Positions 13,038 through 25,738 of a stretch of DNA of 64,000 nucleotides are shown one piece after another (the first letter of the stretch is position 1; each line of letters starts with the position of its first letter). The DNA is from Adiantum capillus-veneris (lineage: Eukaryota; Streptophyta; Polypodiopsida; Polypodiales; Pteridaceae): the NCBI GenBank assembly GCA_014529385.2, contig CM043971.1, positions 33,313,709 to 33,377,708 of the forward strand. Direction: 5' to 3'. The position numbers and the translations under genes were made by a program. The notes below the pieces were generated by a model that worked only from the letters and a program-made list of their open reading frames with translations, was not told the DNA's origin and did not search any database.

Positions 13038-14091
13038 GTGTGCCTCCTTGCATGTATGCGAATTGCGATAGCATTGTTGAAAGAGAATATGTCTTTGTTG
13101 GCTTCTCATGGTTCAATGTGGTTTCATGAACCGCACTCATTTCTATGTATGTTCAGCTTTTCAATCCCATAGCAATGCAATTGGAGAATGTAAATCCAAA
13201 TCAATAGACATTTGTGAGTGCGATAGTGCATCCTTGAATAAATAGAAGGCGTTGCTTTTAGGCATTTGATGTGCCTTGAAATCGGGCAGCATTACAAGGA
13301 GATGCACAAAGGATTTTCAGTGACTTGGATGCATTTTCTGGTACCCCATTGATAGATTTATATGCCAAGAGTGGGGCAATGGTAGAGGTAGAAGGTTTTT
13401 TTAGTTTTTATACACTTCATAACATCGTCTAGTGGAATGGAATTCTCTTTGCCTATGCAGAACATGATCATGGAAGAAAGGCTCCACAATGTTGCAGGTA
13501 GTAGTGGGAGGAAAGAATGTTGTGTCCAAACCATGGAACCTTTGTCATTTCTCTTCATGCATGTAGCACTGTCTTAGAGGAGGCAAAATTCATAGCCTCG
13601 TGGAAGAGCAACATGCACAAATTAAAGGGCTTCATGAGATAGGTCGGGCATTGTATGGTATGCTCTGAAAGCAGGTTTTGCTTCATATATTGTTGTGAGT
13701 ACCTCCCTTGTGGCCATGCATCGCAAATGTGGGACGATTGCAAAAGTTGAAACAGTGTTTTCTAGTTTATATTAACATAAAAATTTTGCATAAAATGCTC
13801 TAGTCTTGGCACATGCCAATCAAGGTCAAGGCGATAGGCATATATGCTGACTGTCGCGTTTTCAATGAACAAAACATGAGCATACTCAAGTGTCACACTC
13901 TGATCCCTAGATCATGAATCACAGTCAAGTCTTTCAAAGTTAAGAGAAGAAAGTACTACACTAATAGGCCATGGCAACAACAACATTATGAGCCAGTTCA
14001 ACCCTTGTACTGAAGATTGATGCACCTCAACACTGATTAGGTATGCCACTGACTGATTAAGCATGCCACATTCACTTGTGCTTCCACCCAT

Positions 14092-14093
<2 letters not shown>

Positions 14094-14169
<76 letters not shown>

Positions 14170-14196
14170 GTGCATGCACACACACACACACACACA
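14094..14196. repeat. (CT)37 and (CA)10 microsatellites
   Basis: CT run 14094-14167, a short spacer, then CA run to 14196. Confidence 0.97.
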
Positions 14197-14657
14197 ACCC
14201 ATGCATATAAACTGGTGATCATCCAATTATAGCATGTTGAATATGCAACATGCCTTCATCATTGATTGATAGGATACAGGGTGAGGGCAAAATGTCGTAG
14301 CCATGCTAATTTATTGGTTAACCCAACACCATCTTCTTCCAACATTAATTGTGTCCGGTCAGGTTTTGCTCAACATATATTGTGCGCATGGCAATATTTT
14401 TGCATGTGGGTGCAACATGGAGAGGGAACTGGACACAAGAGGTCAAGAAGATGTTGAGATAGGCCATGAACGCATGCCGCTTGTTGCAGCACACAGTCAC
14501 CTACAGGAAGTTTGGCACAAGCTCTTCTACACATATGAAGGAGGCGACCTTTTCTTCGTCTCTACTTTGTTGCACTCTAGGGGGATGCACTCATGTTTCA
14601 TTCATTGAAAATGATACAAGTGATTTTTCTTCAACCGTCCATGAGCTGCCTCGTACC

Positions 14658-14683
14658 TCTCTCTCTCTATCTCTCTCTATCTA

Positions 14684-14722
<39 letters not shown>

Positions 14723-14872
14723 AGTTCATAGAATGTGTGTGTGTGTGTGTGTGCATATATGTGTGTGTGTATGTATGTATGTGTATATACATACATACAC
14801 ATACACACACGTCTCTCTCTCTCTCTCTCTCAACAGTTCATAGAATGTGTGTGTGTGTGTGTGTGTGTGTGT
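14658..14872. repeat. Duplicated (CT)n - 17-bp spacer - (TG)n module
   Basis: Two copies of CT run + CAAYAGTTCATAGAATG + TG run. The first spans about 14685-14752 and the second about 14811-14872. They are separated by a TATG/CATA-rich stretch (14753-14810) that is itself partly palindromic. Confidence 0.9.
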
Positions 14873-15735
14873 TTTTTTAGCGGGTTTCCACGATGAACAT
14901 CTACAGCATAGCTATTTGGTAGTAACATAATGTCAGTACGCAAGGAAGTGACTCGGGATGGGATACGGAGACTCAATGAGATCGTCAATCTCAAAGAAGT
15001 GAACCTAAAAGGGATTGTTCATACATCCACAATAACAAATCAACCACTTCCTAGTCAGAAAATCAGCCTATGTCCAATATCATCGCTCTAGGTCATCACG
15101 CCTTTTCGGCATCCAAACAAATTAAAAAATGCAACAAAACTTATGGAGAGATGTTACAACACCTAAGGGCATATTCCTACCAAGTTTTGTAGTCATCTAG
15201 GAAGGTACATAAATCATGATCCATCCCAAAAAATGTATAAAAAAGTGAAATAGAATAAGACTTCGCGACGGACAACAAAATTGAGAATGGTTACAGTTAG
15301 ATTATAGAGCAAGAGACAAGGAACACAATGTGCTATTAGGAATTGAATTCTGATTACCAGACAAGGAGAAAGGTTGATTACAACTTGTAGCCAAAATGCA
15401 GCTCTCAATCAATGTCCAATAAATCCCAAAGATAATGATAATTTGTCCCTCTCAAAACTAAGGGTTTTGACTTAAAAACTTGGGACCCTTTCCCACGACC
15501 ATTGGCCACTTACAAGGCTTGTAGGCTTTGAGTGAATAATAGGGAATGATAGACTATATTACAATTTGAGAATCATCAACATCATTATTATACAACTTCT
15601 TTTGAAAAAAATGATTGAATACAATAAAGTTTGGTGTCTATCCAGCTTTTAGGTGACATTTCGTTGTATCCACCAAACATTTCCCCCTTCCTATTCATTG
15701 CACATCCTCGTGCAATTTGCATTTGACTATTGCTT

Positions 15736-16011
15736 TTAGTAGTTTATTAGTCTTTTTTCCAATGTCCCTCTGAGTCGCCTGAATTTCTCTGCCCTTGCCT
15801 CGATTTCCATCCTTGTTGCCATCTCTTTGGAAGGATTATTGATGAGAGTGCTCTGATATACGATATGCGGAGCCGATAATTTATTGGTCATGGGATTAAA
15901 TATGAAGGAGTCAACTTCAAAGAATCTTGTCTCATGAATGCCTCCTCGAAGATTTGCATGTAGTGTGAGGGCAAAAACATGACTCGCGCATATAATCCAT
16001 GATGCAGTATT
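15736..16011 (-). pseudogene. Unidentified coiled-coil gene, 3' segment (split by copia element)
   Basis: Last legible part of the minus-strand gene that continues at 21540-24111 and 32495-32954. The frame crosses the copia insertion. On the far side it starts near 21640 (SLEGICGSIIGLCWNMKTE), continues here (WIICASHVFALTLHANLRGG, then FFEVDSFIFNPMTNKL), and ends with MATRMEIEARAEKFRRLRGT and a TAA at 15736. No family is recognised. The C-terminal end is basic and helical in character. The reading across the copia target site needs only removal of the element and one 5-bp duplicate. Confidence 0.5.
16007..16011. repeat. C1 target-site duplication, left
   Basis: GTATT, matching 21540-21544; 5 bp is the usual copia duplication length. 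Confidence 0.93.
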
Positions 16012-16203
16012 TGAAGGAGTACGAGCGGAAGTGCGACGCGAGAGAGAGTGCGAGAAGAAGAGCACGACGATATGGTGAACTCACTCTACTATAATGTGTA
16101 GAGCATAGTGAGTTCTTATTAGGTTTTTACAAAAGAATATGTGTACATACCTGGCCGCCCGCCCACTTACCTGGGCGACCACATTGGGCTTTATACCCCA
16201 ACA
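16012..16203 (-). repeat. C1 3' LTR
   Basis: 192 bp, TG...CA ends. On the minus strand it begins TGTTGGGGTATAAAGCCC, so a TATA-like TATAAAG lies very close to the LTR start. Confidence 0.95.
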
Positions 16204-16214
16204 ACCTCCCACTT
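16204..16214 (-). other. C1 polypurine tract
   Basis: Minus strand AAGTGGGAGGT directly abutting the 3' LTR start; primes plus-strand DNA synthesis. Confidence 0.9.
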
Positions 16215-16292
16215 AAAGTCCAATGTGGTACTTTAAGTGTGAGAGAAGCTACTATACAAGCTAATATACAAGAGATGTAGAGAAGTGATGTA

Positions 16293-19200
16293 CTACCCTA
16301 CACCTAACTGCTTGCGAAAATGCGCAAAGCTCTCTGAGGGAAGTCCTTTTGTAAGTAGATTAGCAGGATTTTCTGTGGTGTGAACTTTGACAAGCTGAAG
16401 TTGCTTATCCTCGAGCATTTCCCTGATGAAATGATACTTCACATCCACATGCTTTGTCTTTGAGTGATAAACTGGATTGCAAGCCAATTGTATAGCACTT
16501 TGACTATCACAATATAACACAGGCATCTCTTCTTTGATTCCCAAATCTGTTACTAGTCGATTAAGCCAAATTGATTCTTTGCATGCCTCTGATGTTGCAA
16601 CATATTCAGCCTATGTAGTAGACTGAGTAACTCAATCTTGTAATCTAGAACGCCATGATACTGCTCCACCAGCCAATATAAAGACATACCCTGACGTAGA
16701 CCTTCGGTTGTCTAAGTCACCTGCATAATCTGAGTCTGTAAAACCCTTTACACTTAGCTCCTGACTCCCATAGCATATACGCATACTCTTGGTAGCTTTC
16801 CGATATCTCAATATTCCTTTCACTGCCTCCCAATGTTTCTTGCCTGGGTTTGACATGTATCGACTTACTACTCCCACTGCAAATGCAATGTCTAGGCGAG
16901 TAGCAATCATTGCATACATCAAACTACCCACTGCAGACGCATATGGAATCTTATCCATTTCAGCCTGTTCTTCCTCAGACACAGGACAATCTTGTTTGCT
17001 AAGTTTCACATATGGTGGCAATGGAACACTCAATGCCTTTCCCTTCTCCATATTTAAACGTTGCAAAACCTTGTCAATATACTCTGTTTGAGATAACCAA
17101 ATCAACTTCTTTGATCTGTCTCTCTCAATGCGCATACCAAGTATATGACTTGCCTCACCCATGTCTTTCATGTCAAATGATTTTGCCATCTTTGACTTCA
17201 AAGCTGAAATTTCTTCCAAGTGCTTGCCAGCAATCAACATGTCATCCACATACAAAATAAGGATCAACCAACTACCATCCTTAGCCTTCTTTGTATATAG
17301 ACAGTGATCGAACTCACTACTTTTGTAGCCTTGAGAAAACATAAACTTGTGGAATTTATGGTACCATGCCCTCGGTGATTGTTTTAAGCCATAAAGACTC
17401 TTTAACAACTGGCATACCCAATCTTCCTTGCCTTTCTCAACAAACCCTTCTGGCTGCTGCATGTAAATTTCCACATCTAAATCACCATGCAAGAACGCTG
17501 TCTTGACATCCATTTGGTGCAACACCAAATCTAATATGGCAACCAATGCAAGAAAGCATCTCAATGTAGTCATCTTGACCACCGGAGAGAAGACTTCATC
17601 AAAGTCAATGCCTTGTTCTTGCTTAAAGCCCTTGGCAACAAGCCTTGCTTTGTACTTTGGCTAACTATCATGAGCGGTGATCTTATACCTGTAAACCCAT
17701 TTACAAGGTAGAGCCTTTTTGCCCCGTGGTAATTTAACTAGCTTCCATGTCTGGTTTTTATGCAGAGCTGTCATCTCTGACTGCATGGCCAATTTGCACT
17801 GCTTCCTTGCAACATGAAGGCTCATTGCAATCAGTCAACATGACATAGTTCATAGATGGAACAAACCTATCAGGAGGTCGTGTGACACGTCCAGATCTAC
17901 GCACAATAGGTGGCTCAGGCTCAGCCACAACCTGTGGTTCCACTCTATCCTGTCCTTGCTCCTCTTGAGCCCTGACATTTTGTCTTGCACGTGCAGGTCC
18001 ATCTTCTTGGAAGACAACTCTTCTAATCTCCTCAACCCTCTCTGGTTTAGAATGATATTTGGATTCATTAAAGTGAACATCATTGCTGCGGACAACCTTT
18101 CTGGATTCGGGATCCCAAAGTTTGTACCCCATCTCACCAGAATTACCATAGCCTAGAAAGATGCACTTTCTACTCTTTGGCTCAAGTTTGTTCCTAAATT
18201 CCTTTGGAACGTGAGTATATGCCTCATAGCCAAAGACTCTGAGATGCTTGTATGAGGGCATTTTGCCTGACCATACCATCTCTGGCACTTAATCCTTCTG
18301 CAAAACCTTGCTAGGAGATCTATTTACAAGATGAACAGCTGTTGATACAGCTTCAACCCAAAACCCATTTGGCAGTTGTGCATTAGACAACATACTTCTG
18401 ACCTTCTCTTGTATGGTCCTATTCATCCTCTCAGCAACACCATTTTGAGGAGGATTGTAAGGAGCATTAAGTTCACGTTTTATACCTTTTGACTCACAAA
18501 AGTCTTGAAAGGCCTTTGAAACATACTCTCCACCATTGTCAGTGCGTAAGCATTTAAGCTTCTTGCCACTCTGATTCTCCACAAGTGTCACAAACGTTTT
18601 GAAAACACTAAACGCTTCATCCTTGTGCTTGAGAAAGTAAACCCATACTTTCCTCGAGTAATCTTCTATAAATGTCATAAAGTAAGAAGCTCCCCCTAGA
18701 GATAGGTTAGGCATAGGTCCACACAAATCACTATGAACAAGTGCCAACTGTGTATCTCTTCTACTGCTTCTATGCTTATGTGGCTGTTGTGTTTGCTTAC
18801 CATACAGACAATGTTCACAGAATTCAAAATCATTAAATGAAAAGCCAGGCAAATAACCAGAACGAGACAAGATTTCCATTCCCTTCTTGGACATATGTCC
18901 TAACCGGCTATGCCACAAAGAAACGTTCGGCTGCTCGATTACATTGATTACATTTTTAGAGACATTTGATACATAAATCATGTAAAGTCCTCTAGACTTT
19001 ACTCCATGTGCTATTGTCATAGAACCATTGGATATCTTCCACATGTTCTGTCCAAAAGTGGTGGCGTAGCCAGCATCATCAAGTAAACCTGTGCTGATCA
19101 AGCTCTTTGTAATTGCAGGAACATGTCTCACATTCTTCAGCGTGAAAGAAGAGCCATTCTGAAACTTCAATTGAACATCTCCAACACCTAAGATCTCACA

Positions 19201-20250
19201 TGTCTGCCCATTGCCTAGCCGAACATGATCTTTAGTCGTCACATAAGAAGTAAACCGCTCCTTGTTTGGAGACACATGAAGTGATGCCCTTGAGTCTATA
19301 ATCCAGTCACTCAGTGCATTTCCATCAGATGTTGTAAGAAGAGCTGAGTCCATTGTATTCTTCAAGAAGTAGATGTCTCCTGACACTAGACTGTCATCCT
19401 CTGCAACAGTGTTTGTCACATTTATTTCTTGAATCTTCACTGAGGACTTGTTCTTCTCACCATGGTCTTCAGCTTTCTCTTTGCCTTTTTTTGCTTTCCA
19501 TTCTCTACAGTCTCTTTTCATGTGACCCTTCTTGCCACAATGGTAGCATTGTATGTCACTCTTTCCTTTAGCACTACGGGACTTGCTACGAGACTGATTC
19601 CTATTTCCACCTTTGTAGTTTTCTTTGGTCCTTCCCCTGACAACTAAGGCTGTTCCTTTGCCTTTGTCCATTGTCTTTCTATTGGTTTCTTCAGTAAGCA
19701 GACTTCCTTCTACACCTGCTATGTTCAAACCATCTGGAGGTGCAGAATTACTCAAAGTTGTGCGAAAAGTGTCCCAACTTTCCGGCAATGTGATCAACAG
19801 GAACATAGCTCTAACAGGTTCATCAAACTTGACACCTTGAGCTGACAACTGACTATAGATTGTGTTGAATTCATTCAGATGATTGGACATAGGTGTCCCT
19901 TCTTTCATCTTCAAGTCAACAAGCTTCTTAATCCAGTATACCTGTGAAGCTACACTCTGCTTCTCATAAAGATCACTCAGCTTTAACCATGCTTGATAAG
20001 CCCACATCTCGTCTGCTACATTGAAGTAAACGCTTTCTGCCAAAGTCAGCATAATGGTAGAAAGTGCCAATTCATCCATTTCGCTCCATTCATCTTCGTC
20101 CATATCTTCTGGTTTTATCCCCTTAAGCTTTATAGGTTTTATCTACTTCTTTTGTACCAACACGTGCCAAATCTGCTGCTTCCACAATGGGAAATTGGTT
20201 CCATCCAGCTTCTTGATATTGTAAAGAGCAGTGTCCTGTGATCCAGCCAT
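16293..20250 (-). pseudogene. C1 gag-pol polyprotein (copia), broken
   Basis: Single-frame copia polyprotein starting at ATG 20250 (MAGSQDTALYNIKKLDG). In order: gag helical region; CCHC zinc knuckle CYHCGKKGHMKRDC (about 19560); a DSRA in place of the usual DSGA at the protease active site (DWIIDSRASLHVSPN, about 19290); GAG-pre-integrase (LWHSRLGHMSKKGME); integrase core (HSDLCGPM, LRTDNGGEYVS, QNGVAERMNRT); RT (MDVKTAFLHGDL, YVDDMLIAG); RNase H (VLYCDSQSAIQLACNP, TKHVDVKYHFIRE). Lesions: TAG at 20143-20145, TAA 18289-18291, frameshift near 17790, TAG 17661-17663, TGA near 16634 and TAG near 16613. The changed protease residue (Gly to Arg) would on its own inactivate processing. Confidence 0.93.
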
Positions 20251-21333
20251 AGCTACGCTTCACAGTAGTTTACTTTCCTGGGAAAAATTCGGCAGAGTTT
20301 CCCCTGTAAACTGACCTCTGAACCAATATCAACCTGTCAAATGAACCAAGAAAGCTTCAGATTCTGCATAAATTTTGGCAGAGTCTCCTTTGTAAAATGG
20401 CTCTTGTGTACTCAAAAACAGACCAAAAAACAGCTCAAAAACATTGTCTCTCTGACACTGTAAGTTGTGGGTAAACCTGTCATGCACCTGTCCTGTCTCT
20501 GTCTATCCTGTCACTGTCCTGTAAGCATAGACTGCGACAATGCCTCAACGGCAGTAAAGCAAAGATGCAATCCCAACTGTCTAACTCACAGTCAATACAT
20601 CCTAGCTGCCTATCTAAGGGTGCTTGAGGGATCGCTCCAAGACCTGTATCACCGAAAGGATCTCAACATTCGAGAATCCCCCAACTCAATAAAACCTCAC
20701 TCGACCCTCAACAAAGGCTGCAGTAAATCTGACAGTACATAGACTTCCCACAAAGTCATACATCCACAAATTTCCCACTGTATGCTGTAACCGCTGCGGC
20801 GGTTGTTTGCTGCGTGACTCACAGCCAGCAAACCCTCAACAAACATACATCATCTCTGACAATACATCCCATGTGGAAGTACCTGCAATGTCAGGATGAA
20901 ATCTGGAATATCAAGCAGCAAACACAAGCTACCTGATGAACTAGTGGATGTCACCTACAGTCTGTGTGTAGATGCGCCCGTGTCGTATGTGACACGCCTC
21001 CAAGAACTATGAGCCATCCTTCGATGTGTAGACAGCCACAAATCAACACTCTGGGAGTGTCGATATCCTCAGCACCTGCAGTCGTAGGCCGAAAACCCCA
21101 AATTTGCAGAGTCGGATCTGCACCCGCTGAGACCACGTAGTCGAAAATGGCCTTCGCAGACCTTTGTCGAAGCCGAACAGTGGCCGAGATGACCTCAGAA
21201 TGAAATTCTGACAACACCGAGCCCTTCGTGCTCACCTACGAGATTTGGGGCCGTGTCTTCGCCTGTCGAATTTCACTCCAATCTGAGTTGGTGACTCTAG
21301 CCTCCTGCAGTGCTGCCCCGAGCCTCGATCTGA
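20251..21333 (-). other. C1 5' leader
   Basis: Untranslated leader of about 1.1 kb between PBS and gag ATG; no domain recognised. Confidence 0.7.
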
Positions 21334-21345
21334 GCTCTGATACCA
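21334..21345 (-). other. C1 primer-binding site (tRNA-iMet)
   Basis: Minus strand TGGTATCAGAGC, two bases inside the 5' LTR; exact match to the standard plant copia PBS. Confidence 0.95.
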
Positions 21346-21347
21346 GT

Positions 21348-21539
21348 TGAAGGAGTACGAGCGGAAGTGCGACGCGAGAGAGAGTGCAAGAAGAAGAGCA
21401 CGACGATATGGTGAACTCACTCTACTATAATGTGTAGAGCATAGTGAGTTCTTATTAGGTTTTTACAAAAGAATATGTGTACATACATGACGGCCCGCCC
21501 ACTTACCTGGGCGACCACATTGGGCTTTATACCCCAACA
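21348..21539 (-). repeat. C1 5' LTR (promoter end)
   Basis: 192 bp, TG...CA ends, 4 mismatches to the other LTR. TATAAAG at about 21526-21532 (minus) is the candidate promoter TATA. Confidence 0.95.
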
Positions 21540-21544
21540 GTATT
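21540..21544. repeat. C1 target-site duplication, right
   Basis: GTATT, matching 16007-16011. Confidence 0.93.
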
Positions 21545-24111
21545 TTTGTTGGGAACTTCTGTTTTCATATTCCAGCATAGTCCTATTATGCTTCCACAAA
21601 TACCTTCCAATGATTCTCTCCTGATTCTATATCATTGAAGGTCGTTATGCACGTGATTAGCATCTTTGCAATCTTTACAAGCATCTAGCATGCAAGATTT
21701 GATACTTCCTTCATCATGTTGATGACTTCTTTGAGCATGTGCAGCATATACTTTTCAAAGGGGAGAAGGTTATTGCCTGGCTTGGTTATGATTGGGTAGT
21801 TGAGAATAGCTGGTCTCCTGCTTTGCCAGGAATAAAAGCTCCTAGGAAAGCCGTCTATTAATGGGACAATAGGTTGTGTCGATCTGGAGATGTTGTGGAG
21901 CGTTTCTGTAATAGGTTTCATCAGTTGGACGCTTCTCAAACCATTTTCTTTGCCAGGTTGGTTGATTCTCGATTACCTATATAGTAGTTACAGGAACATC
22001 CCTGTAATCTCCTTTGTGGTTGGGCTCAATGGTAGGCAGCATTTTTCTTTTCCATAAGAGAGCCTCCTCCGTCATCAATGGGAGTTCGATCATTTCATGC
22101 CCTAGATTCTTCACCACTTTGACATGAGTGATCATGAGAAGAGCAGCTGATTCCAACACTTTGAGTTCATATTGCAGATACTCTTTATGTGAAGGATCCT
22201 TGACTTCTGATATCTTAGAAATTGATGTCGAGACTAGACCTTCAAATTCGTCCATTGCTATTTTTGTGCTTGTACTTGGCATATCTGCATGGTGAGTTTC
22301 GAACGTGAACTGTCCCTGTCCTTGTGTTTGTGTGACTTCTACAGGGACTGGCTAGGCTCGCTTTGTCTGCATTGCACTCTGAGCAATCAAGTCTTCCTTT
22401 GCCTTGGCCAATTGTTTCCTCAGCTCTTCAATCTCTTCATCATTAGCTTTTTGCAAAGCTTTATGCCCGGCTGTTATGATTTTCCTGTCATACTGCTATT
22501 GAGCAAGGGTATTCTTTAGATCCTGGACCTCTTTTGTCAGCGAGGTTGGTTTAGCTGACGTACTTGTTGAACTTGGCATCTCTTGCAAAGCTAAAAGCTA
22601 TGTAAGAGTCTTGCTCACCACTGCATATGACTCTCCAAGATTTTCGTTATGTTCCCTCTCTTTGGTTAGCTCTTTCTCTGGTCTCTTTTGCTCGACCTGC
22701 AAATTTCTGTTTGATTCATTGAATGCTTGAATTTCTTTATAGTAATAAGCAACATTTTCTTGCTCTCTCTGTAATTCGAACTGGAGTTGTAACTCCTCAA
22801 TTTTGTTTTGCAGTTCTAGATTGTTTTCAGCCGCTTTGGATGCCTCCTTCTTTGTGTCCTCTAGCTCTAATTTGTGCAAGTTGTAGAGTGCTCTTTGGCA
22901 TTTAAATTGGAGCTTGTTTTGGTCCAAATGTGCATCGATGTCAAAAGATCTAATCAATTGCGCCCCTTCATCTACTACAGCCTGTGAATGAGGCAACCTT
23001 GGGTTTTGTTGACCTTTTCGATTTTGATCAGAAGTACAACCTCATTCGTCGTTTTTTCTTCTGCTATCTGTGCTTCATGAGCATCTGAAGTCATGGTGAT
23101 CTTTGGTATTGTTGTCTCATCTTCTTGAAATGTCTGCTTTGGTGACAGCACTTTGTCTGTCATTTGTTCAAGAGGATCCATAGTGCATTCCTTTCTTTCC
23201 TTCTCAACCTCTGAAGGTATTTTTTCCTCTTTTGGTGATGGAAAGTTTTCTAGTTGACCTTCGATGTTGTCTAAAGTACCTTCCTCTACTTGGCTTTCTG
23301 CTTTGTTAGTGTTGTCCTTCTCCTATGCCTTGGTAGATTCACCAGATGATTCAAGATCATTGACGCGTGGGCATTTTGCTTCCTCTCTGTCTCTTTGTTC
23401 CATCTTCAGTTTAAGTTCAACCTGAATTTGTTCCGCATCTCGCTGGCAATGTTCAGATTTTTTGTTGCCTCTTTTCTTTTACGCTGTTTGATTCTTTCCA
23501 AAACTTTAGTTTTTTTGTGTTGCAGAGGCATGTCCTCCTCATCCTCTCTTTCATTGTCTGCCTATGTTCCAAGACTTCTCTTTTCATTAGTCTTTTGTTG
23601 TCGAAGTCTTTCCCTTTGTGCTTGTGCTTCTTCCATCGTCTTCCATGCTTGTGATGGGAATTGCCTATTGTTGCCTTGTGTTGACCTCCTTTTTAGTCTA
23701 TGTCTAATTGCACACTCACTTTCTTGTCCCTCATCTAAAGACTGATACCCGGAGGCAGTTTCTCTCTCCTGTGACTTAGCTTCATCGTTGTTTAGCATAT
23801 CTGATTCTGTTTCTTTGCTATGAGTGTCATGTTTCCTTGAGCTTTGCCTTGTTTGCTTTATCTCTGGTTGAGGTCTTGTAGACGTTCCTGCTATTGGCTT
23901 CACTACTCTTTTAGATCTGTGGATTAGATCCAATTGTGCTTCAGCAAGTGGTAATTCATCAATCATGCCTAGCGCCTGGTAGGCAATTCTGGTTAGCATT
24001 GGTCCATCATTCATACATGACTTGCTCTTGTGGCTCCCTTTGATGTTTGCTTTCAATATATTGTCAAGGAGGTAGTTGCAAAAGTCACAGGTGACCACTC
24101 TTCTTTTTGCC
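21545..24111 (-). pseudogene. Unidentified coiled-coil gene, central segment
   Basis: Minus-strand continuation of the gene whose 5' part is at 32495-32954. It starts with a frame containing RRVVTCDFCNYLLDNI and a basic/acidic low-complexity region (24111-23562). Next comes a charged stretch (23450-22975) and a strong coiled coil (about 22900-22600: heptad-like LELQNKIEELQLQFELQREQ). A second coiled coil follows (about 22520-22400: EEIEELRKQLAKAKED), then a segment with MDEFEGLVSTSISKISEV and a helical part to about 21690. Stops inside the frame are almost all TAG (near 23562, 23325, 22598, 22500, 22350). A few frameshifts occur, for example near 21950. Introns cannot be excluded for some gaps. 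No family is recognised; a structural or transposon-related protein is possible. Confidence 0.5.
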
Positions 24112-24117
24112 AATCCG

Positions 24118-24216
24118 ACCCTTTTCCTATTGGACCAACAAGCCCGGTACCTGACTCTACCAAATAAATAATACAGCGTTCGTCTTAGGTGATAGGAATG
24201 TGTGTGAGGGTTAACA
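24118..24216 (-). repeat. Element A 3' LTR remnant
   Basis: About 99 bp matching the first part (minus orientation) of the LTRs at 31912, 33330 and 46573, ending at the conserved GGTTAACA boundary. The remaining ~480 bp is deleted. Six unexplained bases (24112-24117) separate it from the host sequence. Confidence 0.85.
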
Positions 24217-24230
24217 TGCCCCCCTTCCTA
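24217..24230 (-). other. Element A polypurine tract
   Basis: Minus strand TAGGAAGGGGGGCA abutting the 3' LTR; same position and nearly the same sequence as in element B. Confidence 0.85.
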
Positions 24231-25690
24231 ATGTAGATTCCACCCTCGGAAGCTATTCAGTTGAAGCTCGTTCATTGAGGTGGAAGAGCATTTGAGATGA
24301 ATGTCCTTAGCCTTCTTCAGCCACTTCAAAATCAAACAACATTGGCACAGTAATTGCATTCTCATATACAATTAAAAAGCATATGCAGTTTTAGGCAGAC
24401 AAATTGATTGGTCACAAAATTTTAAACCATTTGTCAGCAATAAACATTAAATTGCAATATAATCAAACGTATAAGGTAAAAAATTAAACAAGTCTGGGGT
24501 CGCTAATTAAACGGTCAAAAGGCACTAAAGATTGACTATTAATACCATGGGCAAGCTTCTCAATTTTCTCTGGTCAATTAAGTTGTTTAATCGCGAGAGC
24601 CAAGTATTTCATGTCCGAGGGCTGACTAGAGGCTATACCTAGAAGACCTTGTAGTTAAGCTACGATAAAAGAATTTGGTCATGAAATCATCGCCTGACTT
24701 ATTTCCTTTTCTTTGACCCCCCAAAGTCTTTTCACATTGTTTCAATTTTGATGTGTGTGCTTATTTTGTATGCCTTGGGTTTTTTGCTTTTCAAGAAAAA
24801 GCGCCCACACTGGGAACCTCTAGGGCTCTAGTACCATAGGAGATACATGTGAGTAAAGTACCAAATCCAGCTAAGGTTTCTCTTCCAGCTTAAGATAATA
24901 CATTGTGGCACTTTGATTTTTTGTTTGTTCGTTTTCAACATTTTAATTTTGTAACTTTCGGAGTCATATAACATTGTTACCCTCCCCAGGCTCATCACAC
25001 TAGTAAACTCCCTTTATAATACTTAAGCTTAAGGTCAATAGAGACTAAGCCCACTAGAAAGCCCTAGTACATTTCACACAATGCTGCCTAAATCGGATTA
25101 AGAACCTAAGTAACCATTGATTATTAGGAAGGCATTCCCCATGGTATTAAGAGAAGATCTCTAACGCTTTGCTTGGTCAAACTAGCTTAGTCGGACTGCT
25201 TGATTTTTAAACCTAGACAAGTGATTATGACAAAAAATTACATTGAATTTAATGTTTGATACTAAGCAAATGCGCTGAATATTATGCTACCAATCTCAAT
25301 TAAAGTAGACAAACATAGATGCAAAAAAGATAAGGGGCCATGCTAATGGACAAGAAACATCTGTTTGTGTTTATGATCGTGCTTGATTTGAAGTGTGAAC
25401 GAGAGAAAGATTCCATGAAGGTCCAAATCCTAACAACTGCAACACATTCCTGTACACACGAGGAAACACAAAGAATACCTCTAGGAGGCACATCAGTGGG
25501 AAGAAAGAACTTTGTCGATCACTAAACTCTAAAACAGAAACACTCCTATTGTACTAATCCTACCTATCCTTCATCAGTTGAGTGATGAGGATCAAGGGTG
25601 TTTGATGACGTAGGTTTCTGTTTCAGTGTACCCGATTTGAATGTGTAGGTCTAGGTCAATGTTTTGACTTTTATTGTGCATACTTGTTTG
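24231..25690 (-). other. Element A 3' untranslated region
   Basis: About 1.4 kb that aligns by eye with 33941-35290 of element B through shared blocks (for example TGGGAACCTCTAGGGCTCTA). No conserved coding frame; the 140-aa ORF present at this relative position in B is missing. Confidence 0.7.
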
Positions 25691-25738
25691 CTAATTGCTC
25701 TTGCTCTTTACTATTTTTCTTTTTTGTGAGTATAAGGC

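Larger units (their letters stand above)
10704..15735. other. Gene-poor stretch rich in dinucleotide microsatellites
   Basis: No coding region with recognisable domains. Contains a GA run at 11404-11432, a 16-nt C run at 11603-11618, a 17-bp direct tandem duplication (CACCAAATGAGGAGAAG, 12245-12261 and 12262-12278), and CT/GT/CA runs listed separately. The longer open frames are products of these simple repeats. Confidence 0.6.
16012..21539 (-). mobile_element. Ty1/copia LTR retrotransposon, complete but defective (C1)
   Basis: Full element of 5,528 bp on the minus strand: two 192-bp LTRs, PBS, one gag-pol frame, PPT and a perfect 5-bp target duplication (GTATT). By eye the LTRs differ at 4 of 192 positions (about 98% identical), so the insertion is young relative to everything around it. 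It sits inside the unidentified coiled-coil gene. Despite the young LTRs, the polyprotein carries five in-frame stops and one frameshift, so this copy was probably mobilised in trans or decayed fast. Confidence 0.96.

Noticed and set aside
21348-21539. Solo LTR interpretation of the 192-bp repeat
   Set aside because: Paired LTRs, PBS, PPT and matching 5-bp duplications define one complete element.
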